Shown one piece after another: positions 24,203-34,000 of a stretch of DNA of 64,000 nt; positions within the stretch are counted from its first letter, which is position 1, and each line of letters starts with the position of its first letter. The DNA lies in contig NZ_JALJYG010000012.1 in assembly GCF_024170505.1 (NCBI RefSeq), positions 1 to 64,000 on the forward strand. Reading direction: 5' to 3'. The notes under the pieces are model-generated. The model was not told the DNA's origin. It searched no databases and saw only the letters and a list, made by a program, of their open reading frames with translations. Origin of the DNA: Methanocalculus alkaliphilus. Lineage in GTDB: Archaea > Halobacteriota > Methanomicrobia > Methanomicrobiales > Methanocorpusculaceae. The position numbers and the translations under genes are program-made.

Positions 24203-24874
24203 ATGCTAGGCATCATCGGAGGAACAAGCCTCCTCTTTGCAGATCTCCCCCCGCTGAAGGAGGAGGTCGTCGCAACACCATACGGAAGAGCGGTCGTCCA
24301 TAGCGGGGAGATCTGCCTGGTGCCACGCCACCAGTACTCCCGGCCGCCTCATCGGATCAACCACAAGGCACACCTTGCGGCATTGAAGATGAAAGGTGTC
24401 GACCGGATCATCGCATTCGGATCGGTCGGATCACTCAGGGTGAAGTACCATCCCGGCTCCCTCCTCGTCCCGCAGGACTTCATCAGCTGGGGGGCGATCC
24501 CGACATTCCATGACGGGACGATCACTCATGTCATGCCCGGCCTTGACCATGATCTTATCATCACCCTCGGGGACATCCATGAGGATGCACAGATCGGGGG
24601 AACCTATGTCCAGACGACGGGCCCGAGATTTGAGACCGCCGCAGAGGTCCGGGCACTCGCAGAGGTCGCTGATATGGTCGGGATGACGGTGGCAAGCGAG
24701 GCGACACTTGCCAGTGAACTCGGCATACGGTTTGCCGCCATCTGCAATGTCGATAACTATGCAAACGGGATCGGTGACGAATCGATCAGTTATGAGACGA
24801 TTCTTGCCGCCGCAAAGGCAGGAAGCAGGCGCACAAGCATCATACTTCAGAAGATTGTTGAGGAACTTGCATGA
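24203..24874 (+). CDS. Methylthioadenosine/methylthioinosine phosphorylase
   Basis: An MTAP/PNP-family phosphorylase that splits a 5'-methylthio-nucleoside with phosphate, giving 5-methylthioribose 1-phosphate. LGIIGGTSLL opens the phosphate-binding fold; HRINHKAHLAALK, FGSVGSL, GGTYVQTTGPRFET, DMVGMTVASEATLASELG and NVDNYANG are the standard substrate-site segments. ATG 24203 is chosen because GGAG lies 8 bases upstream; GTG 24194 is the alternative. The length is 223 residues. The end overlaps the deaminase gene by 4 bases (ATGA). Because the partner converts methylthioadenosine to methylthioinosine, this enzyme may prefer the inosine form, as known for a Methanocaldococcus homologue. Confidence 0.85.
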   Translation: MLGIIGGTSLLFADLPPLKEEVVATPYGRAVVHSGEICLVPRHQYSRPPHRINHKAHLAALKMKGVDRIIAFGSVGSLRVKYHPGSLLVPQDFISWGAIPTFHDGTITHVMPGLDHDLIITLGDIHEDAQIGGTYVQTTGPRFETAAEVRALAEVADMVGMTVASEATLASELGIRFAAICNVDNYANGIGDESISYETILAAAKAGSRRTSIILQKIVEELA

Positions 24875-26175
24875 CAGACCAGGAGATACCATACAACCAG
24901 CGTTCATCCATCCTGATTCGAAACGCCACTCTGGACGGAAGAAAGACCGACATTCATATTGAGGACGGGATCATCAGATCCGTCGGTGACACGAAAGAGA
25001 GGGATGCGGAGATGACCATCGACGCAGCAGGCGATCTCGTCATGCCCGGCCTCGTCAATACTCACACCCATGCCGCCATGAGCCTGCTCCGGGGGTATGC
25101 AGACGACATGGTCCTCTTTGAATGGCTCTCAGAGAAGATCTGGCCGCTCGAAGCCCATCTCACCGGAGACGATGTCTACTGGGGAACACGGCTCGCCTGC
25201 CTTGAGATGATCAGGACAGGGACCATCGCCTTCAATGACATGTACTTCTTCATGGATCGGGCCGCCGATGCGGTGGAGGAGGCCGGGATCCGGGCATGCC
25301 TCTCCCACGGCTTCATCGATCTCTTCAATGAAGAGAAGCGGGAAGCCGAGATCAAGGCATCCATTGCATTTCATGAAAACATCAGGGCACGAAACAACCC
25401 AAAGCTCTCCTTCGCCCTCGGCCCTCATGCCCTCTACACCGTCTCCCCGGACGGTCTCCGGTGGTGTGCGGAGTACTCAGAGGAGCATGACTGCGGCATT
25501 CACATCCACCTCTCCGAGACCGAACAGGAGGTCAATGACTGTATCGCTACCCACGGCCTCCGGCCGGCTGCGTACCTCGATGCGCACGGCATCCTCACCA
25601 GCAGGACCGTCGCCGCCCACTGCTGCTGGCTCGACACCGATGAATGCAGGCTCCTTGGTGAACGGCAGACCGCGGCATCCCACAACCCGGCAAGCAACAT
25701 GAAGCTCGCGGGCGGCCGGGCGATCCCGTACGGTGATCTCAGGAATGCCGCCGCCCCCGTCACCCTCGGAACCGACGGCTGCGCCTCAAACAATAACCTC
25801 GACCTCTTTGAGGAGATGAAGATGGCAGCCCTCCTCCAGAAGTTTGCCACCCGCGACCCGACCATCCTCCCGGCCGCCGAAGCCCTGGAGATCGGAACAA
25901 AAGCCGGCGCCGAGGCCCTCAGGACCGGCGGAGGAGTCATCGCCCCCGGGTATGCAGCCGATATCATCCTTGTCGACAGGGATGCTATCTGCCAGACACC
26001 GTTCCATAACGGATCATCAAACCTCGTCTATTCCTGCAACGGCACTGTTGTAAAGACGGTCATCTGTGATGGCGCTATCCTCATGCATGACCGCCATATT
26101 CCAGGAGAGGACGAGATCCTTGAAAGAGCAGGGAAGGCGGCATCCGCACTCGTTGGACGAAGGAATGTGGAATAA
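24871..26175 (+). CDS. mtaD: MTA/SAH/5'-deoxyadenosine deaminase
   Basis: A zinc amidohydrolase that deaminates S-adenosyl-derived nucleosides. Metal ligands are visible: NTHTHAAMS near residue 65, FALGPHALYTVS near 180, IHIHLSETEQEV near 208-219, and LGTDGCASNNNLD near 300. The 434-residue length fits the MtaD/DadD family. The start ATG at 24871 overlaps the phosphorylase stop. Together they form a two-step route, deamination then phosphorolysis, clearing by-products of radical SAM enzymes, polyamine synthesis and methyl transfer. A T-run follows the stop directly. The choice among SAH, methylthioadenosine and 5'-deoxyadenosine cannot be read from sequence; archaeal members are broad. Confidence 0.92.
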   Translation: MTDQEIPYNQRSSILIRNATLDGRKTDIHIEDGIIRSVGDTKERDAEMTIDAAGDLVMPGLVNTHTHAAMSLLRGYADDMVLFEWLSEKIWPLEAHLTGDDVYWGTRLACLEMIRTGTIAFNDMYFFMDRAADAVEEAGIRACLSHGFIDLFNEEKREAEIKASIAFHENIRARNNPKLSFALGPHALYTVSPDGLRWCAEYSEEHDCGIHIHLSETEQEVNDCIATHGLRPAAYLDAHGILTSRTVAAHCCWLDTDECRLLGERQTAASHNPASNMKLAGGRAIPYGDLRNAAAPVTLGTDGCASNNNLDLFEEMKMAALLQKFATRDPTILPAAEALEIGTKAGAEALRTGGGVIAPGYAADIILVDRDAICQTPFHNGSSNLVYSCNGTVVKTVICDGAILMHDRHIPGEDEILERAGKAASALVGRRNVE

Positions 26176-26178
26176 TCC

Positions 26179-26185
26179 TTTTTTT
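26179..26185 (+). terminator. T-run terminator after mtaD
   Basis: Seven consecutive T residues begin three bases after the mtaD stop codon. Oligo-T runs like this act as transcription terminators in archaea. The convergent cupredoxin gene ends at 26201. Confidence 0.5.
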
Positions 26186-26200
26186 AAAAGACAGACCAGA

Positions 26201-26629
26201 TCAGTCTCTTCGCATTATAAGAAACGCAATGGCGGCAATCCCGATAATGGCGATGAGCAGCGCAAATCCGAATGGTCCGTTCGTATCCTCTGCATCTGCA
26301 GGAGGGATCGCATCGTCACCCGCAACAATGACCTCTCCGGTCATATAGGGGTGGGGGGTGGAGAAGTACGCATATCTTCCCGGCTCGGTGAAGGTGTACG
26401 CAAACGAATGGCCCTGCACAAGAGATCCTGAATCGAAGAGACCATCGTCGCTCGTCACCGAATGAACCGCGATATCCATATTCGTCCAGGTGACCGTCGT
26501 TCCCGGCTCGATCATAACAGAATCCGGTACAAAGGTGAAACGGACGATCTCGATGGATTCGGCTTGTACCGGGCTGATGAAGATTCCAAGAAGGAGAAGG
26601 AGATATAAGAGGGAGATGCCTGTTCTCAT
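26201..26629 (-). CDS. Membrane-anchored cupredoxin-like protein lacking Cys ligand
   Basis: A 142-residue exported protein: a signal peptide (LLYLLLLLGIFISPVQA), a cupredoxin domain at about 25-105, and a C-terminal transmembrane helix (GFALLIAIIGIAAIAFLIM) with basic end, which would anchor it to the outer face of the membrane. The domain has VTWTNMDIAVHSVTS, giving the first His ligand, and YFSTPHPYMTGEV, giving the second His and Met. In ordinary type 1 copper proteins a Cys stands three residues before this His; here the codon is TCC, Ser. The usual blue-copper site therefore cannot form, so a redox role is doubtful. Confidence 0.8.
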   Translation of the reverse strand: MRTGISLLYLLLLLGIFISPVQAESIEIVRFTFVPDSVMIEPGTTVTWTNMDIAVHSVTSDDGLFDSGSLVQGHSFAYTFTEPGRYAYFSTPHPYMTGEVIVAGDDAIPPADAEDTNGPFGFALLIAIIGIAAIAFLIMRRD

Positions 26630-26743
26630 GGTGTCATCAACTCACTCATTCCATACATTTACACGGAGGGGATCAATGTACTCTCTGATTCCTCCCGGGA
26701 ATCTTCATCTCTCCAATGCATTTATTTTATATAAGTTTTATTA

Positions 26744-27688
26744 TTACTTCTTCTCTCCTCTGATAATCGACCGCAACAACTCCTGCGTCTCCCCTGGTGT
26801 TTCGCACCTGGCGACGGTCAGGATCTCCACCCTGTCAAGCAGCTCCCGGTAATACTCCCGTCGGATCCCTGCCTTGTAGTCATTCTTTACCAGCAGATGC
26901 GGATTGAAGTACCGGTTCTCTTCAAGGATGGAGAGCGCCTCATCGGTGGTGACGTGCCGGTATGCCCTCTCCCCGTCGATGGTCAGGATCAGGATGCGGC
27001 GAAGGGTCGTCAGCGGGAAGATCCTCCCCTTCCCGATGGCATAGCGAAGATCCACTATCGCCCTTCCTTCCTCGTCGAAGTCGGCGCGGGTCATCAGGGG
27101 CTCAAACTCGGGCCACGCCGCGGCAAGATCCGCCCGGATGTAGAAGTTCTTCTCCGAAGAATAGGCGAGAGCGGCATCAGGAAAGATCCGGAAGAAGAAC
27201 CAGTCATCCGCGATCACCCGGATAGCCGGATCGAGGAGGAAGCCATAGGTCTGGGTCGTCTTCCCCGCACCCGACATCCCGATGATCGCAAACCCCTCCC
27301 CGTTCCGGTCGAGACAGGCCCCATGGCAGGAGGCGATTCCGTGCCCATCCTCCAGGATATCACCGCAGAGGCCGAGGGCTATCGACTTGACCCAGCCGTA
27401 ATAGGTCATGTTGAAGAGGAAGACGGTCTTAGAGACGGGATCATACCGTACGGCATTCTCCGGAAAGGTAGCATCATGCAGGACGTACAGCCGCCCGTGC
27501 GATCTAATCGACTGGGATGCAAAGAAGAAGTTCTCAGCGAAGCGATCCCTGACCGGCCGGGAATCAGTCATCAGTTTGACACAACAGCCATAGATCTCGG
27601 CACGGACCTCGTAGAGGATCGACTGGTTGATCCCGTCGAGGAGTGCATCTTTCGTATGGGAATCTATCAGTACACAATCATAGCCCAT
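26744..27688 (-). CDS. HPr kinase-like P-loop protein
   Basis: A 314-residue cytoplasmic protein with the fold of the HPr kinase/phosphorylase C-terminal domain. The Walker A loop is IIGMSGAGKTTQTYGF at about residues 134-149, followed by VIADDWFFF, the second conserved acidic strand. The N-terminal ~110 residues resemble the domain found in methanogen proteins annotated simply as HPr kinase-like or aldolase. There is no PTS system in view, so the true substrate is unlikely to be HPr. It is 38 bases downstream of the acyl-CoA synthetase gene on the same strand, suggesting co-transcription. A role in small-molecule or protein phosphorylation is inference. Confidence 0.65.
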   Translation of the reverse strand: MGYDCVLIDSHTKDALLDGINQSILYEVRAEIYGCCVKLMTDSRPVRDRFAENFFFASQSIRSHGRLYVLHDATFPENAVRYDPVSKTVFLFNMTYYGWVKSIALGLCGDILEDGHGIASCHGACLDRNGEGFAIIGMSGAGKTTQTYGFLLDPAIRVIADDWFFFRIFPDAALAYSSEKNFYIRADLAAAWPEFEPLMTRADFDEEGRAIVDLRYAIGKGRIFPLTTLRRILILTIDGERAYRHVTTDEALSILEENRYFNPHLLVKNDYKAGIRREYYRELLDRVEILTVARCETPGETQELLRSIIRGEKK

Positions 27689-27726
27689 AGCAGGAGATGT
27701 GAGGGAGGAAGTGAAGAACCCTTCCC

Positions 27727-29427
27727 TCAGGCGGTCTCCACCTTCTCGGCATCCTGAAGACCGAGCTCCTCAACCGCCACCTGCCGCATCTTGAACTTCT
27801 GGATCTTCCCGGAGATGGTCATCGGGAAGCTGTCAACGAACTTGAAGTACTTCGGCACCTTGTAATGGGCGATCTTTCCCTTACAGAACTGGCGTATATC
27901 CTCCTCGGTGACGGTCTTTCCACTCTCCACCTTCACCCAGGCCATCAGCTCCTCGCCATATTTGATATCCGGAACCCCGATGATGTACACATCGGCGATT
28001 GCAGGATGATGGTGGAGGAACTCCTCGATCTCACGGGGATAGATATTCTCCCCCCCACGGATCACCATCTCCTTCAGCCTGCCGACGATCCGGATGTACC
28101 CCTCTTCATCCATCACACCGAGATCACCGGTATGGCTCCAGCGGTTTGCATCGATCGTCGAATGGGTTGCACTCGGGTTATTGTAGTAGCACTTCATCAC
28201 CATGTACCCGCGTGCACAGATCTCCCCCCGCTCACCGCGTGGGACGATCTTCCCTGTTTTGGGATCGATGATCTTCAGCTCGGTATGCGGCATCGCCCTG
28301 CCGACGGTCGAGACCCGGCGTTCAAGCGGATCATCCACCGTTGACATCGTGACGCCGGGGGCGAGCTCGGTCTGGCCATAGACGATGATGATATCGGACA
28401 TATGCATCCGGGTATTCACCTCTTTCATCACCTCAATCGGGCAGGGCGACCCGGCCATGATCCCGGTTCTGAGGGTGTCAAGCTTGAAGTAATGGAAGTT
28501 CGGGAGCGACAGCTCGGCGATAAACATCGTCGGCACGCCATGAACCGCTGTGCACTTCTCATCCTGAATGGTCTGGAGGACCGCCTCAGGGTTGAAGACC
28601 GGGGAGGGGATGATCATCGTCGATCCATGCGTCACGCAGGCGAGATTGGAGAGGACCATCCCGAAGCAGTGGTAGAAGGGGACCGGGATACAGAGACGGT
28701 CCTTCTCGGTAAACCGCATCCCCTCACCGATGATGTAGCCGTTATTGACAATACTGTGATGGGAGAGGACGACCCCCTTTGGATACCCGGTCGTCCCGGA
28801 GGTGTACTGGATATTGATCGGATCATCAAACTCAAGGAGTGCCTCACGATCAGCCAGTTCGCCGGGGGTGATCCCCTCTGCCAGCTCCTGGACCTCATCC
28901 CACCGGTACATCCCGTTATAGGGGACATCGCCCATGAAGATGACATTCCTGAGGAAGGGGAATTTGTCTGACTTGAGCCTCCCTGCACGGGACTCAAAGG
29001 CCTCCGGGCAGGCTTCATAGAACATCCCGACATAATCCGATGTCTTAAACCGCCCCTGGATGATGAGGGTCTGGACCTCCGCCTGCTTCATCGCATACTC
29101 AAACTCATAGGTCCGGTATGCGGGATTGATATTCACCATGATGGCGCCGATCTTTGCGGTGGCGAACTGGACGATCACCCATTCGGCGTAATTAAGTGCC
29201 CAGATCGCGACACGGTTGCCGCGCTCCACCCCAAGCGCCATCAGGCCGCGTGCAAAGAGATCCACCTCAGCCAGAAACTCCCGGTAGCTGTACCGGAGCC
29301 CCTGGTGCACCGAGACGAGCGCGTCGTTATCCGGGTATTTGGAGGCGATACGATTGAGCATCTCCCCAACGGTCTCGCCTGTAAGGGGGGTCTCCGAGAC
29401 CCCGCATGTATAGCTGCCTTGCTCCAT
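27727..29427 (-). CDS. Acyl-CoA synthetase (AMP-forming)
   Basis: A 566-residue member of the ANL adenylating superfamily that activates a carboxylic acid with ATP and joins it to CoA. YTSGTTGYPKGVVLSHHS (P-loop, near residue 196), VYGQTELAPG (A5), HTGDLGVMDEEGYIRIVGR (A7) and KEMVIRGGENIYPREIE (A8) are all intact, and the catalytic Lys lies in TISGKIQKFKMRQ near the end. The arrangement fits medium- or long-chain fatty acid ligases rather than acetyl-CoA synthetase; many methanogens use such enzymes on 2-methylbutyrate-like or aromatic acids. Substrate cannot be fixed. It appears to be the first gene of a pair with the HPr kinase-like gene. Confidence 0.9.
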   Translation of the reverse strand: MEQGSYTCGVSETPLTGETVGEMLNRIASKYPDNDALVSVHQGLRYSYREFLAEVDLFARGLMALGVERGNRVAIWALNYAEWVIVQFATAKIGAIMVNINPAYRTYEFEYAMKQAEVQTLIIQGRFKTSDYVGMFYEACPEAFESRAGRLKSDKFPFLRNVIFMGDVPYNGMYRWDEVQELAEGITPGELADREALLEFDDPINIQYTSGTTGYPKGVVLSHHSIVNNGYIIGEGMRFTEKDRLCIPVPFYHCFGMVLSNLACVTHGSTMIIPSPVFNPEAVLQTIQDEKCTAVHGVPTMFIAELSLPNFHYFKLDTLRTGIMAGSPCPIEVMKEVNTRMHMSDIIIVYGQTELAPGVTMSTVDDPLERRVSTVGRAMPHTELKIIDPKTGKIVPRGERGEICARGYMVMKCYYNNPSATHSTIDANRWSHTGDLGVMDEEGYIRIVGRLKEMVIRGGENIYPREIEEFLHHHPAIADVYIIGVPDIKYGEELMAWVKVESGKTVTEEDIRQFCKGKIAHYKVPKYFKFVDSFPMTISGKIQKFKMRQVAVEELGLQDAEKVETA

Positions 29428-29523
29428 TCCTTTTATCGTACTGAGTACAGGAGAAAAAAGATATCGAATTTGTAGTTCGGAATCTTTAAATCAGGATAAA
29501 GTAATAACGTATATGACAGGATC

Positions 29524-29699
29524 GGGGTCGTGGCCTAGTCCGGTATGGCGACGGGCTCCAGCGGTCTTGGCGTATGATGAACAATCGGGTCTGCTGATTT
29601 GATGAGATGATGACCCGTTGGAGCGCTGACGCTTATGTCACCGCCCATACGCTTGTCGGAGAGACCCGTCGATCGTGAGTTCAAATCTCACCGACCCCA
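29524..29699 (+). tRNA. tRNA-Trp (CCA) with 102-nt intron
   Basis: Exon 1 is 29524-29561 and exon 2 is 29664-29699, giving a 74-nt tRNA. GGGGTCG pairs with CGACCCC, the anticodon CCA is at 29558-29560, and the T loop is TTCAAAT. The intron 29562-29663 begins after position 37. A canonical bulge-helix-bulge marks both cuts: CTCC (29556-29559) pairs with GGAG (29658-29661), with three-base bulges AGC and AGA cut after their second base. The discriminator is A and CCA is not encoded. Confidence 0.96.
29575..29639 (+). ncRNA. Box C/D guide RNA within the tRNA-Trp intron
   Basis: Box C is TGATGA at 29575-29580, D' is CTGA at 29594-29597, C' is TGATGA at 29600-29605, and D is CTGA at 29636-29639. 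The bases before D (TGGAGC) pair with tRNA positions 31-36, putting C34 opposite the fifth base upstream of D. The bases before D' (CGGGTCTG) pair with positions 35-42 across the exon junction, putting C39 at the fifth base. This matches the known archaeal intron guide that methylates positions 34 and 39 of tRNA-Trp. Confidence 0.93.
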
Positions 29700-29773
29700 C
29701 CTTTTCTTCTGAATGACTACTTCTGATTTATAGATGTACGATCCATACATATGTCCAAGGCAGGAATTTTGTT

Positions 29774-30964
29774 ATGTATTCAATAGGTGAAGCCTTAGTT
29801 GGCGATGGGCCGGAACTTGCGCACATCGACCTCCTTGTCGGAGATAAGAACGGCCCCGTCGGAACGGCATTTGCAAATGCTCTCTCGCAGCTCTCGGCGG
29901 GTCACACCCCTCTCCTTGCGGTCATCAGGCCGAACCTCCTGACAAAGCCGGCAACGGTGATCATCCCGAAGGTCACCATGAAGAAGGGCGAACAGGTGAA
30001 GGAGATGTTCGGCCCCGTCCAGGCAGCAGTCGCCAAAGCCGTGGCCGACAGCCTCGAGGAAGGCCTCTTCAACGGGATCAATATCGATGATATCGTCATC
30101 ATCGCAAGTGTCTATCTTGCACCCGATGCAGAAGATTACAATAAGATCTACCGGTTCAACTATGGTGCGATGAAGCTCTCTTTATCGCGCGCATTTGAAC
30201 AGTTCCCTGACGAGGCGACGATCCTCCATGAGAAGGACCGTGCAGCGCACGGTGTCATGGGATTCAAGGTTCACCGCCTCTGGAACCCGCCGTACCTCCA
30301 GGTCGCCATGGATCTCGTGGACATGAACCATATGGAACGGGTCTTACGCGAGCTCCCAAAGAACGACCACCTCATCATCGAGGCGGGCACCCCGCTCATC
30401 AAGCAGTTCGGCCTCTCCATCATAGGCGAGATCAGAAAGCTCCGGCCTGATGCCTTCATCATCGCGGATCTCAAGACCCTCGACACCGGAAACCTTGAGA
30501 CGAGGATGTGCGCAAACGCATCCGCAGACGCAGTCGTCATCTCAGGCCTTGCACCGATCTCAACCATTGAGAAGGCTGTCCTCGAAGCCCGCAAGACCGG
30601 GATCTATGCCGTCATCGATATGCTCAATGTCGAGTCGCCGGTTGCACTTGTTGAGGCACTCGCAAAGAAGAATGCACTCCCCCATGTCGTTGAGATGCAC
30701 CGGGCAATCGATGCCGAAGGAAGCGAGTACTCCTGGGGAGACATCCCGAAGATCAAGGAGGCTGCCGGCGGGAAGGTCCTCGTCGCAACTGCAGGCGGCA
30801 TCCGTGTGAATGTTGCAAAGAAGGCACTTGCTGCAGGTGCGGATATCCTCGTCGTCGGCCGTGCGATCACCGCAAGCAAGAACATCCAGCATGCGGCAGA
30901 AGAGTTCCTCGAAGAGATCGACTCCGAAGAGATCGATCAGTTCAGGATCATGACCGACTTCTAA
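29774..30964 (+). CDS. fae-hps: Fused formaldehyde-activating enzyme / 3-hexulose-6-P synthase
   Basis: A 396-residue bifunctional protein. Residues 1-160 are Fae, which condenses formaldehyde with tetrahydromethanopterin; GEALVGDGPELAHIDLLVG carries the catalytic His, and KPATVIIPKVTMK is typical. Residues 165-396 are hexulose-6-phosphate synthase, with LQVAMDLVDM at its start, ADLKTLDTG (acidic metal site) and LVATAGGIRVNVAKKAL near the end. In methanogens lacking transketolase, this pair makes ribulose 5-phosphate from fructose 6-phosphate for nucleotide synthesis, releasing formaldehyde that Fae captures. Both halves look intact. It stands alone, with a T-run terminator behind it. Confidence 0.96.
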   Translation: MYSIGEALVGDGPELAHIDLLVGDKNGPVGTAFANALSQLSAGHTPLLAVIRPNLLTKPATVIIPKVTMKKGEQVKEMFGPVQAAVAKAVADSLEEGLFNGINIDDIVIIASVYLAPDAEDYNKIYRFNYGAMKLSLSRAFEQFPDEATILHEKDRAAHGVMGFKVHRLWNPPYLQVAMDLVDMNHMERVLRELPKNDHLIIEAGTPLIKQFGLSIIGEIRKLRPDAFIIADLKTLDTGNLETRMCANASADAVVISGLAPISTIEKAVLEARKTGIYAVIDMLNVESPVALVEALAKKNALPHVVEMHRAIDAEGSEYSWGDIPKIKEAAGGKVLVATAGGIRVNVAKKALAAGADILVVGRAITASKNIQHAAEEFLEEIDSEEIDQFRIMTDF

Positions 30965-30969
30965 ACCCC

Positions 30970-30975
30970 TTTTTT
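30970..30975 (+). terminator. T-run terminator after fae-hps
   Basis: Six T residues begin six bases after the fae-hps stop codon, in a C-rich context (CCCCTTTTTT). This is a plausible archaeal terminator separating fae-hps from the sensor kinase. Confidence 0.45.
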
Positions 30976-31028
30976 CCTCACTCCCGGAAGACTTCGCGTT
31001 CCAGCATGGCACTTTTTGGATGAAAATG

Positions 31029-31047
31029 TTATCATTTCATATGATAA
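31029..31047. promoter_or_regulatory. Inverted repeat upstream of sensor kinase
   Basis: TTATCAT (31029-31035) and ATGATAA (31041-31047) form a perfect 7-bp inverted repeat with a five-base centre, ending nine bases before the start codon at 31057. The position suits an operator overlapping the transcription start. No regulator can be named. Confidence 0.4.
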
Positions 31048-31056
31048 TGATTAACC

Positions 31057-34000
31057 ATGCATCCCTCCGGGACCGATCAGGTGCAGGCCTCCCTCCTCTA
31101 TGTCGATGACGAGCCCGCCCTCCTTGAAATCGGTAAAATATATCTTGAAAAGAGCGGTGGTTTCAGCGTAACCACTGCACTGAGTGGAGAAGACGCACTT
31201 CGTCACCTGGCCGATCATTCATTCGACGCCATCGTCTCCGATTATCAGATGCCCGGAGGAATGGACGGCATCACCTTCCTCAGGCATCTCCGCTCAGCAG
31301 GGGATGAAACACCCTTCATCATCTTCACCGGAAAGGGGCGGGAGGAGGTCGTGATCGAGGCGCTGAACGGCGGTGCTGATTTCTATCTCCAGAAAGGAGG
31401 CAACCCGAAGGCGCAGTTTGCCGAGCTCTCCAATAAGATTCTGTATGCCATATCCAGGAGACGGGCCGAGGAGAGGCTTGCCCACTCCCACGATCTGATG
31501 CACTACATCATCGAGCACAATAATGCCGCCGTTGCGGTCCATGATCGGGATCTGCGCTACATCTTCGTAAGCCAGCAATACCTGGATATCTACGGGGTGA
31601 CGGAAGCCAGTGTCATCGGCAGGCATCATTATGAGGTCTTTCCGGATCTCCCTGTAAAATGGCGGGAGATCCATCGAAAGGTGCTTGCCGGCGAGGGTGT
31701 CTTCAGTGCAGATGACGATCCCTTCCCACGGAGCGATGGAAGGACAGACTGGACACGCTGGGAGTGCCGCCCCTGGTATGATTCAGATGGTTCCATCGGC
31801 GGGCTGATCGTCTATACCGAGATTACCACGGAACGCAAACTCGCTGAGGATGAGCTGAGGAGGAAGAACGAGGAGCTTGCAGCAGCAGAAGAGGAGGTGC
31901 GTTCGCAGCTTGAGGAGATCATTACGATTCGCGACAGGCTTACAGAGTCCAACGAGTACCTTGAGAATCTCATTACGCATGCAAATGCCCCGATCATCGT
32001 CTGGGATCAGGGATGCAGGATCACCAGGTTCAATGATGCACTCGCAGACCTGACCGGTATCGCCCCGGAGGACGCGATAGGATCTTCACCTGAGATCCTC
32101 TTCCCGTCTGATTCACGGGCTGCTGCAATGCAGCTCATCGAAGGTGCAACAACCGGTGAAACCTGGGATGCCATCGAAATTCCGATCCTGAACCGGACTG
32201 GTGGGATCAGAACCATCCTCTGGAACTCGGCAAGTATCAGGAGCAATGATGGTACGCGGATCATCGCAACCATCGCCCAGGGCCAGGACATAACCGAGAG
32301 AAAGCGATCAGAGGAGGCGCTTGCGGATGAGAAGGCACTCCTGGATGCGATCTTCTCCAGTGTCCCCGGGATGCTCTACCTCTATGATACTGAAGGGCAC
32401 CTGATCCGCTGGAATACAAATCACGAGCGGATGACCGGGTATTCTCCAGAGGAGCTATCGCAGATGAATCTCATGGACTGGTTTTCAGGGGATGCCACAA
32501 GCCAGGCTGCCGTACTGGAGGGTGTACGGAGAACGATGGAGGAGGGCTTTGGGGATGCAGAGGCCGACCTGCAGAGAAAGGATGGCACAACCATTCCCAT
32601 GTACTTCACCGCCTGCCCATTGACACTCCGTGGCATAAAGTATTTTACCGGGATGGGGTTTGACACCACACGGCGAAGAGAGGCAGAGCAGTCATTCCTT
32701 CTGAAGGATGCTGCCATCGAATCATCCAACAACGGCATCGCCATCACAGATCTCAATGGCATTCTCACCTATGTCAACCCCGCATTTCTCTCTCTCTGGG
32801 GATATGACAGCCATGCCGAGGTGATTGGCCGATCTGCCACCTCCTTCTGGATGTCGGAGAAGGCGGCGGAGGATGTCATCGCCACAGAGAAGCGGGATGG
32901 TACATGGTCCGGAGAGTTACAAGGGCGGCGAAAGGATGGCTCACCAATCGATATCCAGCTCTCCGCAAGCATTGTCAGGGATGCATCAGACCGTCCCGTC
33001 GCCATGATGGGCTCGTTCATTGATATCACCGAGCGGAAGCGGGCCGAAGCGGCACTCCGGGAGAGTGAGGAGAAGTTCAGGACCTTATTTGAGATGATGA
33101 CAGTGGGAGTCTTCTATCAGCAGTCTGATGGAACTCCGGTTGATATGAATTCGGCAGCATTGAGACTCTTTGGAATCACCAGGGAACAATTCATGGGCAG
33201 CGACTCCTATGATCCTCGCTGGAAGGTTGTCTCGGAGAATGGTGACCCTCTCCCCCCGGATCAGCATCCCTCAATGATCGCCCTCCGAAATGGCACAGCC
33301 GTCAGAGACACCGTTCTCGGTGTCTTTAATCCGGAGAGGGATGATCTCGTCTGGCTGCTTGTCAATGCCACTCCCCAGTTCAGGGAGGGTGAGACGACAC
33401 CATACCAGGTCTTTGTCACCATGTCGGATATCACCGGGGTCAAAGCCGCAGAAGAAGCACTCCATGCGGCACACAAAAAACTCCAGATCCTCTCACAGGT
33501 CACCCGCCATGACATTCAGAACAGGATTATGGCACTCCAGGGATACCTTATACTGGCAGAGGAGCTGAGTGACCATCCACAACAGAGGCACTATCTCGAT
33601 GAAGTAAAGCGTGCCTCGGGTATCATTCAGGATCAGATTGCGTTTACCGGCCAATACGAAGATGTCGGTATGAGAAAGCCGCTCTGGCTCCCTCTCTCCG
33701 CAATGATTGGGATAATTGAAAAAACGCGGATTCCAATCCGGAATCATTGCTCCAATCTCTCAATCTTTGCGGATCCGATGCTTGAGAAGGTCTTTGCAAA
33801 CCTCCTGGACAACAGCATCCGCTACGCGGATGGTGCAACGGGTGTTGAGATCCGATGTGAGGAACGGGATGGTGACCTCCTTGTTATCTGGGAGGATGAC
33901 GGACCCGGTATTCCGGATGATCAGAAAGAACTCATCTTTGAGAGAGGGTTTGGGAAGAATACCGGATTTGGGCTCTTCCTTGCCGTTGAGATCCTCTCCA

